Of a DNA stretch of 31,273 bases, positions 1 to 7,782 are shown in pieces. Numbering within the stretch: position 1 is the stretch's first letter; each line of letters begins with the position of its first letter. Source of the stretch: JBGZFC01 sp964346495. Its GTDB lineage: Bacteria > Bacteroidota > Bacteroidia > Bacteroidales > Dysgonomonadaceae. Below the pieces are notes generated by a model. The model was not told the DNA's origin. It worked only from the letters and a program-made list of their open reading frames with translations, and made no database searches. The position numbers were made by a program, and so were the translations under genes. The DNA lies in assembly GCA_964346495.1 (NCBI GenBank), contig CAYFUW010000014.1:1-31273 (forward strand), written 5' to 3'.

Positions 1-63
1 TTTTTTGGGAATTTAGAGTGAAATTAACCAGACTTTTGAATATGAAAAAAATTGTTTAAAACA

Positions 64-94
64 CTTGAAAGTTTCAAAAAAATCTTTAACTTTG
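64..94 (+). promoter_or_regulatory. Bacteroidetes-type promoter of the T9SS cargo gene
   Basis: The -7 element TAACTTTG (87-94) matches the Bacteroidetes consensus TAnnTTTG. A partial -33 element (CTTG, 64-67) lies 19 bp upstream, which is the usual spacing. The predicted transcript starts near position 100 and has an AT-rich leader of about 85 nt before the ATG at 184. The motif is seen directly; promoter activity is inferred. Confidence 0.6.
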
Positions 95-183
95 CAAAGT
101 CAAAGATTTAAGTTCTTTGAAAAATAAAATATTAACAAATTAAAAAAACTGTCCTAATAAAAGGGGACACTTAATTATTCATT

Positions 184-3100
184 ATGAAAAAAATTAAACT
201 TTTATTCCTTGCGTTACTCATGCTAGGATTAAATCCCATGCAGAGTCAGAGCATTTATGATGCTCTAGACCAGTTTGAAAATCAATGCGAGCTCATTATG
301 CCCAATAGAGTGGCACCCGGACAAAACATTGAAGTAACTTTTGTTAGCGACGCCAAACTCTTGCCAGCAGGTCAAGCGTTGACGTTGCTAATCACCAATG
401 CTCAAGGAGAACCGGTTATTGAACGCCTAAGCTCACTAACCCCTCAGAGCACACCCCTCTATTCGGGTACAACCTTTACTGATGTGCTTATCAGTCAGGA
501 AGGGACTTATAGTGCTGTAGTAGTTGCTCCTAACGGCAATGCAGTAGCGGAAAAAAGCCTAATGGTTAGAGACGGGGCTTATACCGTAAAACCGCTATTT
601 GAACTGTTTACCAGTTCAACCTGTGGCCCTTGTGCCAGCGCTAATCCTGTTATTGATGCCGTTTTGGCACAAAATATTGGTAACCACAGCATAATAAAAT
701 ATCAGGTGGATTTCCCGGGAGCAGGTGACCCATACTGTAATGCTGATGTTGGAATAAGAAGGGCTTTTTACCCTGCAGTTACAGGTGTTCCGGCCTTAAT
801 CCCCAATGGGAATAACGGGAATCCCACAACACCCCATGTAATGTCCCAAGGTTTTTATGATAGTTTCCAAGGACTCCCAACGGATATGCAAATAGTGGTT
901 ACTGAGGCGGAGATTGATGACAATAATATGGTTTCCGTTAACCTTAGTATAGATGTGGCAGAAACTTATGCTGAAGGATTAAAGTTGCACATTGCCATTA
1001 TTGAGAAAACTACTGTTGGAAATGTGGGCAGCAATGGAGAGGTGGAGTTTCATAATGTGATGATGAAGATGCTCCCTGATGGGAATGGCACAACCCTTCC
1101 GGCACTTAATCCCGGTACGCCTTATACTATGTCACAAACCTACGATATGGATCTTACCTTTATGGAGGATGCCAACGATTTGGAGGTGGTGGTTTTTGTA
1201 CAAAATAGTGCAGACAAGAGCATTGTGCAAAGCGAAATGGTGCCTGTGGGTTCAGAACTGGACAGCTATGCTATTACTTTTAACATTAAGGATGAGAGTA
1301 ATAATGCTATTCAGGGTGCTACAATCTTTATGGAAAACCAAGGAACAAGGACTACCAACTCTACAGGCGTTGCAATATATAATGATGTTCTTCCCGGATC
1401 CTATGATTACGAAATAGAAGCCGCAGGCTTCAATAGTATTAGTGGCACCGCTACCGTTGATAACAATGATGTTAACATTGATATTGTGATGGAATCTCCC
1501 GGTTTCTACTTTTACGAAGACTTTACGGATGCTCCGGCCATGGGAATTCCTGATGGGTGGGCGAGCATTGCATCAGCTTCGGATTTTGTATATTGTACAG
1601 GTGGTGAGGCAATCCTCTTTAGGCAAAATTCGGCCATGAATCCCCTTATTTTGATTAGCCCTCTAATTGATCTTGAACCTGCAGAACATATCACATTTGA
1701 TTTTGGCAAGGGGCAAGGTGCAGTTGAAGCCATACTGGGCTATATGACCGACCCCGAAGATGCTGAAACCTTTGTGGATGTTGAAACCTTTAATCCCACA
1801 GCCGCATGGGATGAGTTTGTCCTCGATGTGTCTTCTATCAATGGAGGAATGGGAGAGGTTTATTTGGCATGGAAACTCACCTCAGGCGTTACGACCTATT
1901 TCTCTTTAGATAATGTGGCATTAACTCATAAGGGAGGAGATGACCAAACCTATTCGGTTACCTTTAACGTTAAGGATAATGCCGAAAATCCCCTTTCGGG
2001 TGCTGCTGTTACCTTACAAGGACATGGCACCAAACAAACTAATGCAAGCGGTTTGGCTCTGTTTGAAGAGGTAGAACCCGGCACTTATTCCTATCAGATA
2101 ATTGCTGCGGGGTTTGTAACTGCCAATGATGAGGTTGAAGTGGTGAATGCTGATGTAACAGAAAATGTACAGATGCAACTTCCCGGTTATTACTATTTAG
2201 AAGATTTCTCTGAGCATCCCGATTATGATGTTCCGGAAGATTGGACTAAGATAGTAACCCCCAGTGATATGGTATACTGCGCCGGTGGAGCAGCTATTCT
2301 GTTTAGGCAAAGTGGAGCCATGAACCCAATTATTTTAGCCTCACCACTTATTGATCTTGAGCCGGCAGGTGAATTGATGTTTGACTATGGCGACGGAAGT
2401 GGAGCTGAGGGAGAATTTGGGTATATGATTGATCTAAGTGATCCGGAGTCATTTGTAACTGTATCAGAATTCAGTCCTTCATCTTCTTGGAAATCGGATA
2501 CCATTAGTGTTTCTAATATAAATGGAGGAAATGGGGCGGTTTACTTAGCCTGGAGAATCACTTCAGGTATGTTTACCTACTTCTCATTGGATGATGTGCG
2601 CCTCACCTATAAGGGTGATGAAGAGGCTCTCGCTGAATTGCCTTACTTTGAAGATTTTGAAGGAGAATTTCCGCCTGTAGGATGGAGTTTTGTAAATACT
2701 CATCCTATTTCTGATTCCAATTGGCATCAAGGTGAAGGTAACTCTTCGGCTGGTGCTCTTGAAGTATTCTGGGTTAATAGTGATTTAATGGATGAATGGG
2801 CGATTAGTCCTACATTCGATTTAAGTGGTGTAAGTAGCGATATTGAGTTTTCATTCGATTTCTTAGCTAGTTATATATGGCAAGTAGAAGCAGATGGAGC
2901 TGACATCATGGTAAAAGTATCTACAGATGGCGGTACTAACTGGATTCAAATCTGGAGAGAAGAAGATTTCGGTGTATTTGAAAACTGGGTGTGGAGTAGA
3001 GCTACTGTTCCTTTCACTCAATTTGCAGGAGAACCTAATGTTAAGTTTGCTTTCCATTATTTAGGAAGTGACGGGGCTCAAGTTTCTATTGATAATGTTA

Positions 3101-3360
3101 AACTTGATTATGCAACCGGTATTAACGAGGATGTATCTGTAAATGTAGCTTCAGTTTATCCTAATCCATCAGATGGCCTTGTTAATGTAAAAGTTATTGA
3201 AAAATCAGTAGTTACTGTAGTTGACATATCAGGTAGAACAGTTGGTGTTTACAATGTTGATGCAAACGAAACATTATCTTTCAGACAAGCTTCAGGTATG
3301 TATATACTTAAAGTATTGAGCGAAGGAAAAGTTTCAAGTCACAAATTGATTGTAAAATAA
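184..3360 (+). CDS. Secreted modular protein: Omp28/thioredoxin-like module, duplicated regulatory-like + choice-of-anchor J units, T9SS type A sorting domain
   Basis: A 1058-residue protein probably exported by Sec and then by the type IX system. Residues 1-22 form a signal peptide (KK, then a Leu-rich core). Residues ~135-355 resemble Omp28-related proteins, with a thioredoxin-like C147-G-P-C150. A unit of about 224 residues then occurs twice in tandem (361-584 and 589-811). Each copy has a carboxypeptidase-regulatory-like beta sandwich followed by a jelly-roll 'choice-of-anchor J' domain (YEDF...P.GW, later YFSLD[ND]V). A third J-type domain spans ~820-975. Residues ~988-1058 are a T9SS type A sorting domain (VYPNPSDG, then a C-terminal KLIVK). 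These are extracellular binding or adhesion modules and no catalytic domain was recognised; a redox role for the CxxC is inference. The gene stands alone, with its own promoter and terminator. Confidence 0.85.
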   Translation: MKKIKLLFLALLMLGLNPMQSQSIYDALDQFENQCELIMPNRVAPGQNIEVTFVSDAKLLPAGQALTLLITNAQGEPVIERLSSLTPQSTPLYSGTTFTDVLISQEGTYSAVVVAPNGNAVAEKSLMVRDGAYTVKPLFELFTSSTCGPCASANPVIDAVLAQNIGNHSIIKYQVDFPGAGDPYCNADVGIRRAFYPAVTGVPALIPNGNNGNPTTPHVMSQGFYDSFQGLPTDMQIVVTEAEIDDNNMVSVNLSIDVAETYAEGLKLHIAIIEKTTVGNVGSNGEVEFHNVMMKMLPDGNGTTLPALNPGTPYTMSQTYDMDLTFMEDANDLEVVVFVQNSADKSIVQSEMVPVGSELDSYAITFNIKDESNNAIQGATIFMENQGTRTTNSTGVAIYNDVLPGSYDYEIEAAGFNSISGTATVDNNDVNIDIVMESPGFYFYEDFTDAPAMGIPDGWASIASASDFVYCTGGEAILFRQNSAMNPLILISPLIDLEPAEHITFDFGKGQGAVEAILGYMTDPEDAETFVDVETFNPTAAWDEFVLDVSSINGGMGEVYLAWKLTSGVTTYFSLDNVALTHKGGDDQTYSVTFNVKDNAENPLSGAAVTLQGHGTKQTNASGLALFEEVEPGTYSYQIIAAGFVTANDEVEVVNADVTENVQMQLPGYYYLEDFSEHPDYDVPEDWTKIVTPSDMVYCAGGAAILFRQSGAMNPIILASPLIDLEPAGELMFDYGDGSGAEGEFGYMIDLSDPESFVTVSEFSPSSSWKSDTISVSNINGGNGAVYLAWRITSGMFTYFSLDDVRLTYKGDEEALAELPYFEDFEGEFPPVGWSFVNTHPISDSNWHQGEGNSSAGALEVFWVNSDLMDEWAISPTFDLSGVSSDIEFSFDFLASYIWQVEADGADIMVKVSTDGGTNWIQIWREEDFGVFENWVWSRATVPFTQFAGEPNVKFAFHYLGSDGAQVSIDNVKLDYATGINEDVSVNVASVYPNPSDGLVNVKVIEKSVVTVVDISGRTVGVYNVDANETLSFRQASGMYILKVLSEGKVSSHKLIVK
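1264..2616 (+). repeat. In-gene tandem duplication, two copies of about 670 bp
   Basis: Copy 1 is 1264-1935 (residues 361-584) and copy 2 is 1948-2616 (residues 589-811), separated by four codons. The proteins are clearly alike: YAITFNIKD versus YSVTFNVKD, EAILFRQNSAMNP versus AAILFRQSGAMNP, SPLIDLEPA in both, and YLAWKLTSG versus YLAWRITSG. The copies have diverged, so the duplication is old. Confidence 0.85.
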
Positions 3361-3382
3361 GACTGTAGTAATTATAAATATT

Positions 3383-3413
3383 AGAGACGCGATGTAGTCG
3401 CGTCTCTTTTTTA
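3383..3413 (+). terminator. Rho-independent terminator with GAGACGCGAT stem
   Basis: The arms 3384-3393 (GAGACGCGAT) and 3397-3406 pair over ten bases, one of them G-T, around the loop GTA. An outer A-T pair extends the stem, and a T-rich run follows (3407-3412). The element lies 23 bp after the stop of the T9SS gene and abuts the stop of the convergent gene. The T tract favours termination on the + strand. The same stem recurs at 21943-21965. Confidence 0.85.
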
Positions 3414-4499
3414 TTACTTAATCTGTTTTTTCTTGCGAAGTTGATACATTAGAGAAATAGGTCCTACAACAATATAGCTGAAAGATGTAATAACCCGCCA
3501 TATCAGTGCAACCATTAGTGCTATTGCAGGATTAGGAAAATATTCGCTGTAAGCTACCTGAAACATGTATTCTGCAAATCCGCTTCCTCCCGGAGTAGGG
3601 GTGATAAGTGCAATTAACCATATTATCATTTGTTTTACATATGCTATTGCCCAATTTACATCTATTGTAGTAAATCCGTATATCAGCACACAAGCAATGG
3701 CGAAACGTGCACCCCATGAGATAATGGTGGCTCCAATTAGTTTAAACCAATACCACCAATTCATATTACTCATCTCCTTCGATGCAATTTGTAAGTCATA
3801 TTTCATCCTTATTGCACTTCTTTTCCATCTTCGTAGTGGTTTCCAGGATGTAATCCACACAAGAATATTACCAACCCAGGATGCTTTGTGAAAAAGGGAA
3901 ATATATAGTGCCAATGTCCACAGGAATAGTATTATGGCTAATGTTATAAGAGTAATATGTAATCCGACTGATAGAGCAGGGATGTTCTCAATACCTATAC
4001 CTTGATGTACAAAAAATAGTGCGACCAAACAAACGATGGCCATAAAAAGTTCATCCAGAAAAAGTCCGCTTATTGTAATGGCAGTAGCCCGGCCTACACT
4101 AACGCCCTCACGAGCCATAAATAGAAATACAACAGACGATCCGCCCACAGCAGACGGAGTAATAGCAGATGCAAACTCAATTAAAAAAGTTACCCGAATT
4201 GAACCCCACTTACTCATATAGGGATAGGCTAATGTGTAATAGCGGTGCCCCATAGCTAAATTTTGTACACCCCATGCCAATATTGCCAGTCCGATACCTG
4301 TTATAGAGCGTCTTGTAATTTCAAACTCTTTAAATGAATCGGCAGTAATATTCTCTTTCATCAAAAAGCCTACTACCAACAGACTGATAGCTATAGGCAG
4401 TAATATTTGCCATAGAGAAAAGCCGGTTCTGTTTTTTTTTGTAATAATATTTGAGTTGCCGGCAGTACATGGTTTTATTGGATTATCGCTCTTACTCAT
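3414..4499 (-). CDS. Lysylphosphatidylglycerol synthase TM region family protein (UPF0104/YbhN-like flippase-like membrane protein)
   Basis: A 361-residue polytopic inner-membrane protein. After a polar N-terminus of about 28 residues it shows roughly eight hydrophobic segments. It carries family-typical loops: SAITPSAVGGSSV near residue 112 and a late TPTPGGSGFAEYMF. These match the LPG_synthase_TM family (PF03706), the membrane half of MprF, which flips lipids; many members lack the synthase half, as here. The ATG overlaps the end of the upstream glycosyltransferase frame by 8 nt, so the two are translationally coupled. The pairing suggests a role in envelope lipid or glycan transport, but the substrate is unknown. 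It is the last gene of the pyrG-yidC unit. Confidence 0.8.
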   Translation of the reverse strand: MSKSDNPIKPCTAGNSNIITKKNRTGFSLWQILLPIAISLLVVGFLMKENITADSFKEFEITRRSITGIGLAILAWGVQNLAMGHRYYTLAYPYMSKWGSIRVTFLIEFASAITPSAVGGSSVVFLFMAREGVSVGRATAITISGLFLDELFMAIVCLVALFFVHQGIGIENIPALSVGLHITLITLAIILFLWTLALYISLFHKASWVGNILVWITSWKPLRRWKRSAIRMKYDLQIASKEMSNMNWWYWFKLIGATIISWGARFAIACVLIYGFTTIDVNWAIAYVKQMIIWLIALITPTPGGSGFAEYMFQVAYSEYFPNPAIALMVALIWRVITSFSYIVVGPISLMYQLRKKKQIK

Positions 4500-5637
4500 T
4501 TTTTCGTGTTATAAGATGGTGATATCTGTCAAAAACCTCTTTTGTAATATCTTCCCACGATCGGGTTAAAGACTCCTTTGCTCCCGATGCTACTTTATGC
4601 AAAAGCGACTTGTCTTTTATTATTTCTGTAATACGCTCTGCGAAAACTCTGTTATTGGGTGGAGCAACAAAACCGTTTATATTGTCTTGAATAGCTGATG
4701 CAGCTGTGCTTCCTTCAATTAGCAGAGAAGGAGTATTTAAAGCTGCTGCCTCTCTTATTACTAATCCTGCAGTGTCGTATAGAGATGGAAACAAAAATAG
4801 ATCAGCAGCGGCATAATAACCAGATAGGTCTTCTCTATTTGTGATATTTCCTGTAAAGGAAATCAAGTCCTGTTGATTGTTGGCGATTGCCTGTTTTTTA
4901 AAATCCTCTAATCCATATCCATCTCCTACAAATATCATTTTGAAAGGAAAATCTAATAGTTTAAGACTATCTAATAGGAATGGAATATTTTTCTCAACTA
5001 TCTGTTGACCAACAAAAAGAAACAACGGAGTTTCGGGAGCAAGCCCTAATTCATCTCTTTTCCCAGCTCTCAATGCGTCGAAATTGGTGATAGATGCAAA
5101 GTCATTTCCAACTTCTACTATCTCAGTTTTTCCTTTATAACCATAAGACTCCAAAACTTCTTTTACAGCTTCTTACGAAATCCAAACTTCGTCGGCAGCA
5201 TCAAAGACTTCCATAATACGCTTAATCATTAAATCAGCTATTGTAGAGCTTTTAACCGCTTGTATAAAGTCATCTTTGAATTTGGAGTGAAATGACATTA
5301 TGAATGGTATATTGCGTTTTTTTGCTATAGACATTCCCAGGCGACCAGCTGAAAACGGACTATGTCCATGTATTATTTCAAAAGGAGTTCGATGAATTTG
5401 TGAAACAGAGGGTGTTAATAGATATGGGACTCCCCATCGGTATGGCTTCCTATTTGGAACGGGAAATGATGGATATCGCAACACCTGAAATGGTTCGGGA
5501 AGTCGCTCTCCGTCAGCAAACGGAGTAACCACACTTACCGGATGACCATTGTGATGTAGCCAATAAGCATAATTATAAGTGGTCAATGCCACCCCATCCA
5601 TTATTGGTGGGAAACTATCATTGAAAAGTCCTATCAT
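4492..5637 (-). pseudogene. Glycosyltransferase family 4, interrupted by one in-frame TAA
   Basis: The reading frame runs 382 codons from the ATG at 5637 to the stop at 4492, but codon 155 (5173-5175 on the + strand) is TAA. The N-terminal part (154 residues) is the acceptor domain, with FNDSFPPIMDGVA and later HGHSPFSAGRLG. The C-terminal part is the nucleotide-sugar domain, with PLFLFVGQQ, DLFLFPSLYDTAGLVIREA and an ending like a full GT4. The frame reads through the stop without a shift (EVWIS-stop-EAVKEVLESYGY), so a single substitution explains it. No ATG lies near the start of the second half; the nearest restart would be a TTG. The protein probably modified an envelope lipid or polysaccharide. 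A sequencing error or stop readthrough cannot be excluded. Confidence 0.75.
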
Positions 5638-5649
5638 TTTCTCTATAAG

Positions 5650-5673
5650 CAGTGAGGTCAGAAGACCTCACTG
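5650..5673 (-). promoter_or_regulatory. Hairpin directly upstream of the glycosyltransferase start
   Basis: A perfect 10-bp inverted repeat (CAGTGAGGTC, 5650-5659, with its complement at 5664-5673) surrounds a 4-nt loop. On the transcribed strand it ends 12 nt before the ATG at 5637, beside the purine-rich GAGAAA that may serve as ribosome binding site. No T run follows, so it is not a classic terminator. It could affect mRNA processing, stability or translation; this is inference. Confidence 0.5.
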
Positions 5674-5718
5674 ATGTTATATGTTTGAAATTCACATGTT
5701 AGTGAAAATCGGGAAAAT

Positions 5719-7725
5719 TTATCTGCGATTTTTTTTAGCGTTTTCTTTCGCTCTTTCGCGTAACTGTTTTTCCTGCATTTTTTGTGCCTCCTCTAAGCGA
5801 GCCATAAAACCTGATTTCTTTCTAGGTTTCTTTTTGTTCTCTTCGAGTTGTAACAACAGTTTCTCTTCGTTTAGGAAAACCTTAAACAGCGAGTTTGTAA
5901 TAATTGCAATTAATGCCGATAAGAAATAGTAATAATTCAATCCTGCAGGATATGAGTTTAAGAAGAAAAACATCATTATCGGCATAAGAATTGGCATATA
6001 TTTCATTCCGGGCATTTGGGCTTGTCCGGTATCGGCATTTGACATATTGTATTTAGTGTAAACAATATTTACTACAGTCATCAACAAACAGAACAAACTG
6101 ATATGATTGCCTAAGAATTTTGTTATGAATGGAATGTTGCCACTCCATGAAATTATTGAATCATATGTAGATAAGTCGTTTGCCCACAAAAAACTTTGTT
6201 GACGTAACTCTATTGCCGAAGGGAAGAAGAAGAAAAATGCAAGGAGTATAGGCATTTGCAACAGCATCGGCAAACAACCGCTCATAGGACTTGCACCTGC
6301 TCTGTTGTACAACTCCATAGTAGCTTGTTGGCGTTTCATCATTGTTTCGTTATCATTTCCGGGATACTTCTCTTCTATCTCTTTGATTTGAGGACGCAAA
6401 ACCCGCATTTTTGCAGTTGATTTAAACCCTTTGTATGTTAGTGGCAATACTATTAACTTAACTAATAGTGTCATGATAAGAATAATAAGTCCCATGTTCC
6501 AGTTGAGTGACAAGAAGAAGTTGAAAACCGGAATTGAGAAATACTTATTTACCCAACTCAACCAACGATAACCCAAATATACAATCTCATGCAAATCTAG
6601 TTTTTCATTACTTGCAGATACGTTTTTGTTATAATCTTTGAGTGTATAATAGTGATTGGGACCAAAGTAGTAGCTAAAATTTGCATGTAGGGCATCGTTT
6701 TGAGCATCAACAAAAACCGGCACCATAGCATCTGCCGCATATTCTTTAATATAGTTAGTTTCATTAAGAAGTTTCGACTTCAGGATGATATTGGTGAATG
6801 GTTTTTCTGCTATTATTACTGAACTGAAAAATTGGTCTTTAAAAGCGAACCATTTTACAGGTTCTGACATCTCTTTTTCAGCGTTCTTCATTTCGCTTAA
6901 TTTCTCAACACTCTGTCCATCATACTTATAATGTATGCGTGCGAATCTATTCTCGAAGTTACGACCTTTTTCTTGTTGACGTAGTTTTTGATCCCAATGC
7001 AGTTTGAAATTCGACATGTAATTGGGGTGTAGTCCTGTGCTCATACCAACAACACGAATATCGAAATCCATCATATACTCATTTGAAGGCAGTGTATATA
7101 TAAAGTCGATATACTGCTCGGGTGAGTTTTCCAAACGCATAATTATTGTGCTGTCATTATCTGTTTTTATGGGTTTGAAAATATGGTCACGGGTGTTTAA
7201 TGTAACACTGTTTCGGTTAGCTAGTTCTAAGTTAAAACTTGCTTCTTCATTTTTATTATCAAATATATAAAGGCTATCGTTATCGTATCTTTTTTCTCCT
7301 TTTAGTTCAACAGAGTGAATTCCTCCACCTCTAGTGTTAAGGAGAAGTTTTACTTTTTCGTTTTCTAATACAATTAATCTACTCTCCTCTAGGGATGTTA
7401 GAGAGTCAGTTGGTGATGCCTCTATTTCGGTAACTATATTTGTTGTCGGATCATTTTCAATTGTAGCCGAATCTGTAGTAACGACTGGTTTGCCTGTAGA
7501 GAAGAAGTCTGCAACATTAGTTTGTGCATTCAATTGACTTTGTTGTGTATCAGTAACATTTTGAAGTTGTGCTTCTTCAATTTCTTTTTGCTTGGCTACC
7601 ATTTCAACAGAATCTCTCAGGCGTTTCTGTTCTGCTATTTGTTCTTTACTGGGTTTTGTATAAATTGTGTATGCAATAAGAATTCCTGCTATTAGCAGCA
7701 TTCCGATTATTGTATTTTTATCCAT
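5719..7725 (-). CDS. yidC: Membrane protein insertase YidC/OxaA
   Basis: A 668-residue YidC of the Gram-negative type. It inserts and folds inner-membrane proteins, alone or with SecYEG. Residues 3-20 are the first membrane helix. A long periplasmic domain covers ~60-380, preceded by a Gln/Thr-rich linker. The conserved 60-kDa insertase core follows, with NWNMGLIILIMTLLVKLIVLPLTY written here in parts as helix TM2, then the cytoplasmic hairpin (RPQIKEIEEKYPG) and the GCLPMLLQMPI stretch. The C-terminus is a strongly basic tail (KKPRKKSG to NAKKNRR), as expected for ribosome contact. It lies 57 bp after pyrG on the same strand and is probably cotranscribed with it, an arrangement known in Bacteroidetes. 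Confidence 0.96.
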   Translation of the reverse strand: MDKNTIIGMLLIAGILIAYTIYTKPSKEQIAEQKRLRDSVEMVAKQKEIEEAQLQNVTDTQQSQLNAQTNVADFFSTGKPVVTTDSATIENDPTTNIVTEIEASPTDSLTSLEESRLIVLENEKVKLLLNTRGGGIHSVELKGEKRYDNDSLYIFDNKNEEASFNLELANRNSVTLNTRDHIFKPIKTDNDSTIIMRLENSPEQYIDFIYTLPSNEYMMDFDIRVVGMSTGLHPNYMSNFKLHWDQKLRQQEKGRNFENRFARIHYKYDGQSVEKLSEMKNAEKEMSEPVKWFAFKDQFFSSVIIAEKPFTNIILKSKLLNETNYIKEYAADAMVPVFVDAQNDALHANFSYYFGPNHYYTLKDYNKNVSASNEKLDLHEIVYLGYRWLSWVNKYFSIPVFNFFLSLNWNMGLIILIMTLLVKLIVLPLTYKGFKSTAKMRVLRPQIKEIEEKYPGNDNETMMKRQQATMELYNRAGASPMSGCLPMLLQMPILLAFFFFFPSAIELRQQSFLWANDLSTYDSIISWSGNIPFITKFLGNHISLFCLLMTVVNIVYTKYNMSNADTGQAQMPGMKYMPILMPIMMFFFLNSYPAGLNYYYFLSALIAIITNSLFKVFLNEEKLLLQLEENKKKPRKKSGFMARLEEAQKMQEKQLRERAKENAKKNRR

Positions 7726-7782
7726 CTGTTATATTATAATATTGAAGGTGTGCCTTTTTATAATACACTCCTTTAAGTTGTT

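Noticed and set aside
4492..5637. Two separate glycosyltransferase genes
   Set aside because: Each half is one domain of a single GT4, both are in the same frame, and the second half has no ATG start near its beginning.
7741..7782. Hairpin in the pyrG-yidC gap (AAGGTGTG/CACTCCTT) as terminator
   Set aside because: Eight positions with a central mismatch and a long loop are too weak to call; the genes are probably cotranscribed.
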